Of a stretch of 27,050 bases of DNA, positions 14,721-21,408 are shown one piece after another. Source of the stretch: Gammaproteobacteria bacterium (GTDB lineage: Bacteria; Pseudomonadota; Gammaproteobacteria; Steroidobacterales; Steroidobacteraceae); the NCBI GenBank assembly GCA_030038645.1, contig JASHSR010000519.1, positions 1 to 27,050 of the forward strand, read 5' to 3'. Numbering within the stretch: position 1 is the stretch's first letter; every line of letters begins with the position of its first letter. The translations under genes were made by a program, and so were the position numbers. Below the pieces are notes generated by a model, which was not told where the DNA came from, did not search any database, and worked only from the letters and a program-made list of their open reading frames with translations.

Positions 14721-15014
14721 ATGATGGGCCGAGGAATGCTGGTGACGGCGATATGCGCGCTGCTGATCGCCATCGGCTACGGATTGGGCACGTTCGCCGA
14801 GTCGTTCTCTCTCAATCAGTGCTACGCGCTCAGCCTGCGCACGCTCGCCGAGAAGGCCGACCGCGCCGCCGCCTCCAAGAGCGATGCGGCCATCGCACGG
14901 TTCCGCGATCTCGTGCAGTCCCTGCCGCTCGCGGGCTCGAGGACCGACTGCAGGCGGGTCGAGCTCGCCGTGGAGATCCCGGATGCGCTCGGAGGCCCGC
15001 CGAGCGCTCGATGA
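14721..15014 (+). CDS. Small hypothetical protein with N-terminal membrane anchor
   Basis: 97 residues, family not recognised. A GGAGG about seven bases before ATG 14721 supports the start (ATG 14724 and 14736 are alternatives). One hydrophobic helix (about residues 6-24, 'MLVTAICALLIAIGYGLG') is followed by a soluble part with two Cys (33 and 77) and an amphipathic Ala/Arg/Lys helix. Orientation is probably N-in with the soluble part periplasmic, where the two Cys might pair; this is inference. It follows uppP by 108 bp on the same strand and is convergent with aroG. Confidence 0.6.
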   Translation: MMGRGMLVTAICALLIAIGYGLGTFAESFSLNQCYALSLRTLAEKADRAAASKSDAAIARFRDLVQSLPLAGSRTDCRRVELAVEIPDALGGPPSAR

Positions 15015-15083
15015 GGCGGGCGGCGCAGGGCGGCGGCCCCAGCCGGCCGCGACGGCCCGGCGCCCTCAAACAACCGCCCTCGG

Positions 15084-16178
15084 TCAGGCGCCCGCCGGCT
15101 CGCGCGCGAGCGCTTCCGCGCGCCGCCTCGACCGCCGCTGCTCGACGGCTCGCGCGAGCCGCTCGAGCACTTGCACGGAGGTCGCCCAGTCTATGCAGCC
15201 GTCGGTGATGCTCTGGCCGTAGACGAGCCTTCTGCCGACGATCAGCTCCTGGCGGCCGCCGACGAGGTGGCTCTCCACCATGATCCCGCCGATCCGGCGG
15301 TCGCCCGCCTCGATCTGCCTCGCGATGGCCTCCACGACCTCGGGCTGTTGCTCGGGCCGCTTGCCGCTGTTGCCGTGGCTCGCGTCGATCATGACGCATG
15401 TCGTCACGCCCGCGGCCGCCATCTCGCCACAGGCGCCATTCACGCTTGAGGCGTCGTAATTGGGCGTCTTGCCGCCGCGCAGAATGACGTGGCAGTCGGC
15501 ATTGCCCGCCGTCGCCGCGATCGCGCTGCGCCCCTGCTTGGTGACGGCGAGGAAGTGATGAGGTTGAGAGGCCGCCCGGACGGCGTCGACGGCGATCCTC
15601 ACGTTGCCGTCCGTTCCGTTCTTGAACCCGATCGGGCAGGAGAGTCCCGAGGCGAGCTCGCGGTGGACCTGGCTCTCGGTCGTGCGTGCGCCGATCGCGC
15701 CCCACGCGACGAGGTCGGCGATGTACTGCGGGGTGATGATATCGAGGAACTCGCACCCGGCCGGCAACCCGAGCTCGTTGATGTCGAGCAGCAGGCGGCG
15801 GGCGAGCCGCAGTCCCTCGTTGATGCGGAAGCTGCCGTCGAGGTCGGGATCGTTGATGAGGCCCTTCCAGCCGACCGTCGTGCGGGGCTTCTCGAAATAC
15901 ACGCGCATGACGATCTCGAGCGTGTCCCGCAGCCGTTCCCGCTCGTGCCCGAGCCGCGCCGCGTACTCTCTCGCGGCGAAGACGTCGTGGATGGAGCAGG
16001 GTCCGATCACCACGGCGATGCGGTCGTCACGGCCGTGCAGGATCCTCTGCAGGGCGTCTCGGGCGCCGTTCACGGTGGACGCCGCGCGCGCGGTACACGG
16101 CTGCTCGCCGTGCAGCGCCTCGGGCGTGGTGAGCTCCCGCATCTCGCGGATGCGTAGATCGTCGGTCTTGTTGTGCAC
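15084..16178 (-). CDS. aroG: 3-deoxy-7-phosphoheptulonate synthase, class I (AroG type)
   Basis: A 364-residue cytoplasmic enzyme that condenses phosphoenolpyruvate and erythrose 4-phosphate to DAHP, the entry step of the shikimate pathway to Phe, Tyr and Trp. 'IGPCSIHD' (58-65), 'EKPRTTVGWKG' (96-106), 'GARTTESQVHRELASGLS', 'GFKNGTDG' and 'MVESHL' are all present. The metal ligands fall at the same numbers as in E. coli AroG: Cys61, His268, Glu302 and Asp326. The C-terminus carries a Ser/Arg-rich extension beyond E. coli AroG. Residues lining the E. coli Phe site (Pro150, Ser180, Phe209) are conserved, but I do not assign the feedback type from that. Translation starts at GTG 16178, eight bases after GGAG. 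The gene lies 33 bases past an intrinsic terminator and a leader peptide, so transcription attenuation by aromatic amino acids is strongly suggested. Confidence 0.94.
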   Translation of the reverse strand: MHNKTDDLRIREMRELTTPEALHGEQPCTARAASTVNGARDALQRILHGRDDRIAVVIGPCSIHDVFAAREYAARLGHERERLRDTLEIVMRVYFEKPRTTVGWKGLINDPDLDGSFRINEGLRLARRLLLDINELGLPAGCEFLDIITPQYIADLVAWGAIGARTTESQVHRELASGLSCPIGFKNGTDGNVRIAVDAVRAASQPHHFLAVTKQGRSAIAATAGNADCHVILRGGKTPNYDASSVNGACGEMAAAGVTTCVMIDASHGNSGKRPEQQPEVVEAIARQIEAGDRRIGGIMVESHLVGGRQELIVGRRLVYGQSITDGCIDWATSVQVLERLARAVEQRRSRRRAEALAREPAGA

Positions 16179-16210
16179 GGTTCGGACTCCGGTCCGTCCG
16201 TCCTCTGGCG

Positions 16211-16242
16211 AAAAAAAACCGCCAGGGGGCTGGCGGCTTTTT
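16211..16242 (-). terminator. Intrinsic terminator / attenuator of the DAHP synthase gene
   Basis: On the minus strand the stem arms CCGCCAG and CTGGCGG are perfect inverted copies around a CCCC loop (arms at 16230-16236 and 16219-16225), followed by eight T (16218-16211). A run of five A before the stem extends pairing. It lies between the leader stop (16272) and the aroG start (16178), which is the attenuator position. It is the only hairpin in the window with a proper U-tract. Confidence 0.9.
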
Positions 16243-16348
16243 GGGGATACGCTACGACTCGGTCGAGATCTTCAAGTCGAATGCCGCCCCGCTACCGCCT
16301 GGCAGACGGACCAATAAAAGTAAAAATAACCCAAGCGGCGGACGCGGC
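16232..16348 (-). promoter_or_regulatory. Alternative RNA pairings of the aromatic attenuator
   Basis: Three segments on the minus-strand RNA can pair in two exclusive ways. Segment 1 (16338-16348, GCCGCGUCCGC) pairs with segment 2 (16283-16292, GCGGGGCGGC) through 10 bp with one bulge. Segment 2 (16283-16288, GGCGGC) can instead pair with segment 3 (16232-16237, GCCGCC), which is the 5' arm of the terminator. A ribosome stalled on the aromatic codons (16311-16328) would cover segment 1 and leave segment 2 free to sequester segment 3, so aroG is transcribed. A ribosome reaching the stop covers segment 2, so the terminator forms. Confidence 0.7.
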
Positions 16349-16358
16349 ATTCGCTCAT
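16272..16358 (-). CDS. Aromatic leader peptide of the DAHP synthase gene
   Basis: A 28-codon ORF (ATG 16358, TGA ending at 16272) with six consecutive aromatic codons at 16328-16311: TAT TTT TAC TTT TAT TGG, i.e. Tyr-Phe-Tyr-Phe-Tyr-Trp (residues 11-16). The rest is basic and unremarkable. It has the size and place of attenuation leader peptides such as trpL and pheL and lies just before the aroG attenuator. The mix suggests that shortage of any of the three aromatic aminoacyl-tRNAs stalls the ribosome. No Shine-Dalgarno is seen. The predicted promoter puts +1 at the A of ATG, which would explain this (leaderless translation). An in-frame TTG at 16394 would add 12 residues including Tyr-Tyr, but it would overlap the predicted promoter. 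Confidence 0.85.
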   Translation of the reverse strand: MSECRVRRLGYFYFYWSVCQAVAGRHST

Positions 16359-16364
16359 GGTTGA

Positions 16365-16394
16365 GTAATAGCATACCCGCCGAGCTTGCCGCAA
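16365..16394 (-). promoter_or_regulatory. Predicted promoter for the aroG leader
   Basis: On the minus strand, TTGCGG (16394-16389) is 18 bases before TATTAC (16370-16365), and TGC just before the latter gives an extended -10 (TGCTATTAC). The +1 expected seven bases on is 16358, the first base of the leader ATG. This patch is less GC-rich than its surroundings. TATGCT (16375-16370) is a rival -10 box, but with a 13-base spacer. Confidence 0.55.
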
Positions 16395-16542
16395 GTTTCC
16401 GGCGCTCGCGGCCCGGTGGGCCGACCGCCGCGGTCCGCGCACGCGGGGCGCAGGCGGTGGCGCCACGTGTTAGCGCGTTCAGCATGATGCAGCCGGCCGC
16501 CGCGGTCCCGCGCACGCGCGGGGCTCACGCGGGCGCGTCGAA

Positions 16543-17364
16543 TCAATGCGGCGTCGAGCCCGCGACGCGAGCTTCGCGCAGCACTCTGAGAATGGCATCC
16601 ACGACGAGCTGCGGCTCATCGAGCTCGATGTGGTGGCCGGCATGGGACGCGACGATGTGGCTGCTCCGCCCCGAGAGGCCGAGCAGGTCCTTCTGCAGCT
16701 CGCCCCAGACCCCCTCCAGCCTCTCGGCGAGCTCCGCGGGAAGGCCTGGGGGACGCAGCGCGCCCGCACTGTGCGAGAGGACGACGAGAGGCTTGTCGTC
16801 GAGCCGGCGCGCTCCGCGCACCTGCTCCGCGCTCATCGTGAAGTCGATGCGCTCCGCGGACGCGGCCGGATCGGACCAGCCTCGAAGCCGCCGTACGATC
16901 GCGGACTCGCGCAGCGAGCGCGGGGGCAGGATCCTCGAGAAGCGTCTCCACTGCTCCGGGTGCGAGGAGTCGACCAGCACCATCCCCGCGACCTCGTGCG
17001 GATGCTCGCTCGCAAAGAGCCGCACGTTGAAGCCGCCGATCGAGTGGCCGACGAGCACATACGGGGGCGCGATGCGCGCATGCTGCAGCAGGCTGCGCAA
17101 GTCGCGGGCCATCTCGGCGCTGGTACGGGGCTTCGAGGGCTCGCTGCTCCAGCCGAGGCCCGCCCGGTCGTGCATGGCGATGCGAGTCGTCTTCTCGATT
17201 TGCCGCAGCACTCTCGCCCAGCCGAGAGGGACCGGCCGCAGAAAGGATGCCTCGATCGAGATTCCCGAGCCCTGATCGATGACGACTGCCGGGGTGCCCT
17301 CGCCGCGGCAAATGTAGCGCAGCGTTCGGCCGCCGATGCGAAAGCTCTCAAAGTCGGGGTGCAC
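16543..17364 (-). CDS. Alpha/beta hydrolase
   Basis: 273 residues from GTG 17364. Domain order: 'FRIGGRTLRYICRGEGTPAVVIDQGSG' (first strands and the oxyanion-hole region), 'MHDRAGLGWSS', the nucleophile elbow 'VGHSIGGFNVRLFA' (Ser108), 'MVLVDSSHPEQ', and near the C-terminus 'SHAGHHIELDEPQLVVDAI' with the catalytic His. The family hydrolyses esters, amides, epoxides or similar bonds; the substrate is unknown. A longer frame runs up to TTG 17457, but that part only shadows the ltrA C-terminus and looks non-conserved, so GTG 17364 is preferred. It then overlaps the ltrA stop by 17 bases, indicating cotranscription and coupling with ltrA. Confidence 0.85.
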   Translation of the reverse strand: MHPDFESFRIGGRTLRYICRGEGTPAVVIDQGSGISIEASFLRPVPLGWARVLRQIEKTTRIAMHDRAGLGWSSEPSKPRTSAEMARDLRSLLQHARIAPPYVLVGHSIGGFNVRLFASEHPHEVAGMVLVDSSHPEQWRRFSRILPPRSLRESAIVRRLRGWSDPAASAERIDFTMSAEQVRGARRLDDKPLVVLSHSAGALRPPGLPAELAERLEGVWGELQKDLLGLSGRSSHIVASHAGHHIELDEPQLVVDAILRVLREARVAGSTPH

Positions 17365-18634
17365 GGCGACGCTCGGGGTGAGGCGCGAAGGCCGCGCCCG
17401 CGGTATCGCGCCGGGAGGCGCGGAGCGCCACCGACTCCCATACGCCAACGAGAGCAAGAATGGCGGCCGTGCCGGCGCCGAGCTGCAGCGGAGGCAGCGG
17501 AAGAGCGAATGTCGGCCAGGCGAGCAGCGCGAGGAGGCCGAGACCGGCGAGATGCGAGAGCGGCGGCGCGCGCCGGTCCGCGGTGACCCATTTGAACAGA
17601 GCGTTGCCGAGCAGATAGCAGAAAGGCCCGCCCAACGTCACGGCGAGCCTCGTCGCGGCGGCATTCTGGGCGTGCAAGAGCACGACCTCGTCGGCGGCGG
17701 CGTTCGCGATGATGCCTGCAACGATCACGATGTGAAGGTACGTATAGGCGAGCCGGGCGGGTCGCCCCGGGTCCGCGGACTGTCGGATTCGGTGGCGGGC
17801 GCGCTCCGCGCCCGTGTCGAAGTAGATCCACCACATCATGATGTTGCCGAGCACGGCGATGCCGAGCGCCCCGAAGGTCGCGGCGCTGAACGAGAGCGCC
17901 GCGAAGCTCGCGCCCGTCACGAGCAGCGACTCGCCGAGCGCGATGATGACGAAGAGCGAGCAGCGCTCGGCGAGATGGCCGCCCTCGACATTCCAGTCGG
18001 CCGTGCTCGAGCGCCCGAGCCCGGGCACCCAGAAGTTGAGCGACGGGGAAACGAGCTCGATGCCGAGCGCGAGGCCCCAGCAGGCGAAGCGCACGTCGCC
18101 CCGGTGGAATGCTCCGCCGACCCAAAATATTCCCGAGAGCGCGAGCCACGCGAGGATGCGCTGGAAATTGCGGACGAGGCTCGACGGCCCGCCCCGCACG
18201 GCCCAGAGGAAGAACAGCGTTCGCCCGACTTGCATGAAGACATACGCGCCGGCGAACAGCCCTCCGTGAATGCCGAACGCTTCGGGGATCGAGACGGACA
18301 GCAGCAGCCCCGCCGCCGTCAGGACGAGCAGCGCGATGCGCACCGCCATGCGCTCGGGATCGAGCCAGTTGGTGACCCAGGAGGTGTAGATCCACACCCA
18401 CCACACCGCGAGCAGCAGGAGCAACACGCGTGCAACGCCGGCCGGCGTCAGATCGGCGCGCAGCGTTTGCGAGAGCTGCGTCACGGCGAAGACGAACACC
18501 AGATCGAAGAACAGCTCGATCGTCGTAACCGGCGCGGGGTCGCGCCCGTCGCGCTGTCGGAGGAGGGGAGAGAAGGCGATCGGCCGCGGCGCTGAGTCGC
18601 TCACGCGGGGCAGGATACACGCCGGCCGCGCCAC
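17348..18634 (-). CDS. LtrA family (low temperature requirement protein A) membrane protein
   Basis: A 428-residue polytopic membrane protein. The family signature 'TTIELFFDLVFVFAVTQLSQTL' is at about residues 37-58, followed by roughly 10-12 hydrophobic segments, including 'RCSLFVIIALGESLLVTGA' with the conserved Glu, and 'NIMMWWIYFDTGAERA'. LtrA was named from a Listeria mutant unable to grow in the cold; the biochemical role is unknown. GTG 18634 has an AGGA about 12 bases upstream, and GTG 18604 (Met-Ser-Asp-Ser) is an equally reasonable start. The C-terminus overlaps the alpha/beta hydrolase gene. Confidence 0.9.
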   Translation of the reverse strand: MARPACILPRVSDSAPRPIAFSPLLRQRDGRDPAPVTTIELFFDLVFVFAVTQLSQTLRADLTPAGVARVLLLLLAVWWVWIYTSWVTNWLDPERMAVRIALLVLTAAGLLLSVSIPEAFGIHGGLFAGAYVFMQVGRTLFFLWAVRGGPSSLVRNFQRILAWLALSGIFWVGGAFHRGDVRFACWGLALGIELVSPSLNFWVPGLGRSSTADWNVEGGHLAERCSLFVIIALGESLLVTGASFAALSFSAATFGALGIAVLGNIMMWWIYFDTGAERARHRIRQSADPGRPARLAYTYLHIVIVAGIIANAAADEVVLLHAQNAAATRLAVTLGGPFCYLLGNALFKWVTADRRAPPLSHLAGLGLLALLAWPTFALPLPPLQLGAGTAAILALVGVWESVALRASRRDTAGAAFAPHPERRRAPRL

Positions 18635-18703
18635 GCCCGGGAGCGATCCTTGCTGGCGCCCGGCCGTCAGCTTATCGTCAAGAACTGGGTTTTTAATTTA
18701 GAT

Positions 18704-18934
18704 ATGGCTCGTAAGTCAATGCAAATCATCAGAAAAATATACCTGGAGCATCGGCGGATCAGCCTGCGCTGCGATGCGTGGGCCGAGAGAGCGATCCGCT
18801 ACCGCCGCGCCGGCGAGTGGCGCAAGGCCGAGCGCGCGGAAGACCGCGCCTTCCGCTGTCTCACGCGGATGAAGCGCCTCGACGACGAGTGGCGCGGCCT
18901 GAGCGCTCTGGGGCACGCCGCGACGCTGCACTGA
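18704..18934 (+). CDS. Small basic hypothetical protein
   Basis: A 76-residue frame from ATG 18704, with ATG 18719 as an alternative. I do not recognise it. It is rich in Arg, Glu and Ala and should be largely helical ('WAERAIRYRRAGEWRKAERAEDRAFR' in parts), with two Cys (residues 24 and 53). The first 30 codons and the upstream 40 bases (TTTTTAATTTAG) are far more AT-rich than anything nearby, as in a promoter region or imported segment. No good Shine-Dalgarno precedes either ATG. It is divergent from ltrA and convergent with the cupin gene. The AT-rich start and lack of family make this a moderate call. Confidence 0.5.
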   Translation: MARKSMQIIRKIYLEHRRISLRCDAWAERAIRYRRAGEWRKAERAEDRAFRCLTRMKRLDDEWRGLSALGHAATLH

Positions 18935-19000
18935 GCGCGCGGCCGCGCCGGCGCCGATCAGGCAGGATGCGTGGCGGCGCTCGGACGGGGCCGCGCGCTC
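18933..19000. terminator. 12-bp inverted repeat between convergent genes
   Basis: GAGCGCGCGGCC (18933-18944) and GGCCGCGCGCTC (18989-19000) are perfect inverted copies 44 bases apart. They fill the gap between the stop of the small + strand gene and the stop of the cupin gene at 19005. The position suggests a shared transcript end for both strands. There is no T-run. Confidence 0.4.
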
Positions 19001-19004
19001 CGAG

Positions 19005-19490
19005 TCACGGTCCCGCGGCGGGCATCGTCGCGGGCTTGTTCTTGTCCTTGATCATGAAGATGAGCAGCTTCAAAGGCCTCGTCGCGCTCCCGTTCGCCGA
19101 CACTTCATGGATGTCTTGCGGACCTTCGTAGAACCACTGGCCCTTTCGTAGCGTCAGCTTCTTCCGTCCCCGAATCTGCGTCACGAAGACTCCATCGAGC
19201 ACGTACACGAAGACGTGCGCATCGTGGCGGTGCGGCGGCGACGACTTGGCCCCGGGCGGAATTTCAAGTGTGAGCATCAATGCCTGCTTGCCGGGAATAT
19301 CGCCGAGATCTTTCGTCGTCAGTATCTGGATACCCCCGTTGGCGCGTCGGGCACCGGACCCTGGCGCGGCGGCGGATGCCGGTGGGTCCGTGGATGCCGG
19401 CGGAGCGGCGGACGCGAGCGCGGTGAGGCCCGCGAGCGAGAAGGCCGCGGCCGCGAGCGCGAGGATGCGGAAGCGAGACGAAGTGGACAT
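19005..19490 (-). CDS. Exported cupin-domain protein
   Basis: 161 residues with a signal peptide (cleavage near Ala-Ser-Ala-Ala at about residue 28), then an Ala/Pro/Ser linker and a single cupin barrel. Motif 1 reads 'GAKSSPPHRHDAHVFVYVLDG': the two His of HxH are present, but the usual Glu is replaced. Motif 2 reads 'GQWFYEGPQDIHEVSAN' with its His and terminal Asn. Small exported cupins of this type usually bind a metal and have unknown roles. It stands alone, with its own promoter likely in 19491-19609. 'KDKNKP' near the C-terminus is basic. Confidence 0.85.
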   Translation of the reverse strand: MSTSSRFRILALAAAAFSLAGLTALASAAPPASTDPPASAAAPGSGARRANGGIQILTTKDLGDIPGKQALMLTLEIPPGAKSSPPHRHDAHVFVYVLDGVFVTQIRGRKKLTLRKGQWFYEGPQDIHEVSANGSATRPLKLLIFMIKDKNKPATMPAAGP

Positions 19491-19609
19491 CGGTCGGCCT
19501 CATGGTTGGTATGAGTGGCGGCGGCCCTAGCATACGACTTCCGCCGAGCCCTGGCGGCAGAGCCGCGTGCATCCTGAAGGCGCGCGCCCCGACGCGCCCG
19601 GCGCGACGC

Positions 19610-20269
19610 TCAGAGACTTCTCAGATATCGGCGCAACCCCGGGGCGCCGGTCGCCGCCTCGAACTGCGGGCTGCGGGCCTCGCCCGCGATCGAGAATCCC
19701 GCGCGCCGGTAGGCGCGCTCGGCCGGCTCATTGCCGATCACGACCGTGATTTGAGCCACGTGGTAGCCTTCGAGCCGCCCAGCCTCGGTCGCGTGCTCGA
19801 TGAGCGCCGTCGCGAGCCCGCTCCCGCGACGCTCGGGAAGCGTCGCGATGCACTCGATCGACCAGTGCTCCTCGCTCCCCTCGAAGGTGCAGGTGAAGAG
19901 ATAGGCGCCACGCTGCCAGATCCGCTCCGGCTCGAAGGGCTCCCAGCCGAGATTCTCGGACACCTCCGCGATGGCGGGCGCGGAGAGCGAGTAGGGCGCG
20001 GAGCCTTTGAATGCGCAGAGCGCCGCCGCGGCGGCGCCCCCGACGTCGGCGACGTAGAAGCGGGAGTGATGCCACCAGGATCGCGGGCTCGCGAGCGTGA
20101 GTCTTCGCAGGAATGTGAGGCACGCCGATTCCGGGCGGTCGAGCGCGATGTCGAACCATCCGCGCCCCAGGTGCGACCGCGTGGCCGCGAGGATCGCCCA
20201 GGCGAGAAAGTCCGCATCGCGAGCCTCGGCGGGTCGGATCGAAAGGCGCGGATCGCCGGCGCGCGTCAT
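19610..20269 (-). CDS. GNAT family N-acetyltransferase
   Basis: 219 residues with the GNAT fold: N-terminal 'LSIRPAEARDADFLAWAILAA', a central strand 'HWSIECIATLPERRGSGLATALIEHA' containing the acetyl-CoA pyrophosphate loop (Arg-Arg-Gly-Ser-Gly-Leu-Ala), and 'QITVVIGNEPAERAYRRAGFSIAGEAR', the typical C-terminal motif. The family moves acetyl groups from acetyl-CoA to amines; the substrate is unknown. ATG 20269 overlaps the TGA of the upstream dioxygenase (ATGA), so the two are coupled and may act on one metabolite. Confidence 0.9.
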   Translation of the reverse strand: MTRAGDPRLSIRPAEARDADFLAWAILAATRSHLGRGWFDIALDRPESACLTFLRRLTLASPRSWWHHSRFYVADVGGAAAAALCAFKGSAPYSLSAPAIAEVSENLGWEPFEPERIWQRGAYLFTCTFEGSEEHWSIECIATLPERRGSGLATALIEHATEAGRLEGYHVAQITVVIGNEPAERAYRRAGFSIAGEARSPQFEAATGAPGLRRYLRSL

Positions 20270-21171
20270 GACGCGCCGGCGGGGGCGGCCGCCTCATCAA
20301 TGTCGGCAGTGGTGGTCCGGCGCAGCTCGCGCGGCTCGCTCATGTCCCAGCGCCGGCCACGATGCAGGATGCAACGATTGTCCCAGATCACGAGATCGCC
20401 CGGCCGCCACGTGTGGCGATGGACGAAGCGCGGCTGGGTTGCGTGCTCGAGCAGGTCCATGAGCAGCAGGCGCCCTTCAGGCACCGTCATGCCGAGCACG
20501 CGCCGGGCGTGAGCGCCGATGAACAGCAGCTTGCGATGAGAGCCCGGATGCGTGCGCACGATCGGCCAGGTGACCGGTGGAAATATCGAGTGCGCCGCCT
20601 CCGAGTACTCGTCGTCGCCGAGCAGGATGCGGGAGTGCAGCGCGTAGTGCTCCGCCTCGAGCCCTTCGAGCTCGGCTTTGAGCACGGGGTCTAGCGCATC
20701 GTACGCGGCCCGCATGTCGCAGAACTCGGTGTCCCCGCCCCATGAGGGAAGCTGCACCGCGAGCAGGAGCGAGTAGCGCGCCGAGGGCTTCTGGAAGGAG
20801 CTGTCGCTGTGCCAGAGCTGGTTCGCCAGGTTACCGAGGGTCTTGCGGCTCGCGCGCTCGACCGGCGCGCCTTGCGCGTCGAGGTTCGAGATGTCGGCGA
20901 CTTCGGCGTATCCGGTGCGGGGCGGCGGGCGCGCATCATCGCGATGCACCGCGACGACCCTCCCAAATCCGAGCTCGAGCACCCCGAGCTGTCGGGTCAT
21001 CTCGCGCTGGCGCAGCGGCTCCATGGCCTGGTCGTGGAATACCAGGATGCCGTAGCGGTTCATCCCTTCATGGATGGCGGCGACGGTCGACGGGGGAAGC
21101 GGCTCGCGGAGGTCCACGCCCCTCACTTCTGCCGCGAATAGCGGATGCAGCGGAACGCAGGAGATGCCCAT
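20266..21171 (-). CDS. TauD/TfdA family Fe(II)/2-oxoglutarate dioxygenase
   Basis: 301 residues from ATG 21171. The opening 'PLHPLFAAEVRGVDLREPL' is the TauD/TfdA N-terminal motif. The iron facial triad is His121-x-Asp123 ('LWHSDSSF') and His270 ('CILHRGRRWD'). The 2-oxoglutarate Arg lies in 'RELRRTT' (281-285). 'YAEVADISNLDAQG' and 'PIVRTHPGSHRKLLFIGAHA' are further family segments. Members hydroxylate small acids such as taurine, 2,4-D or alpha-ketoglutarate-dependent carnitine precursors; the substrate is not evident. The frame stays open far upstream, but that part is antisense to the PhyH gene and not conserved. It is coupled to the GNAT gene and divergent from a second 2OG dioxygenase. 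Confidence 0.9.
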   Translation of the reverse strand: MGISCVPLHPLFAAEVRGVDLREPLPPSTVAAIHEGMNRYGILVFHDQAMEPLRQREMTRQLGVLELGFGRVVAVHRDDARPPPRTGYAEVADISNLDAQGAPVERASRKTLGNLANQLWHSDSSFQKPSARYSLLLAVQLPSWGGDTEFCDMRAAYDALDPVLKAELEGLEAEHYALHSRILLGDDEYSEAAHSIFPPVTWPIVRTHPGSHRKLLFIGAHARRVLGMTVPEGRLLLMDLLEHATQPRFVHRHTWRPGDLVIWDNRCILHRGRRWDMSEPRELRRTTTADIDEAAAPAGAS

Positions 21172-21408
21172 CGGAGAGCTCGGCTTGCGGGTTGCGGATC
21201 GGTCGGCAGTCCGGCCCCGGCCGGTCTGCGTGCGCGCTCGACGCCTCGCGGCACGCTCGGCGCCTTGCGGCACGCGCCCGACCTTACGCCACGCCTCGCG
21301 ACGAGGGAAGAGGAGAGCGTCGGCTCCGCGCGCTATCATCGTCGGGCGGAGAGCGGGTACTGCGGGTTTGGGGGGCAGTTGCGCGGGACGCGCACCCTGG
21401 AGGCCGTC
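21172..21408. promoter_or_regulatory. Divergent promoter region between two dioxygenase genes
   Basis: This 237-base gap separates the starts of the TauD-like (-) and PhyH-like (+) genes and should carry both promoters. A TATCAT at 21334-21339 could be a + strand -10 box; no clear -35 is visible. The + strand frame through the gap is open but has no good ribosome site before 21409. Confidence 0.35.

Noticed and set aside
21145..21408. N-terminal extension of the PhyH-like protein from an upstream ATG.
   Set aside because: The GGAGG just before GTG 21409 is far better, and the extension is unstructured Arg/Gly/Ala sequence opposite a divergent promoter.
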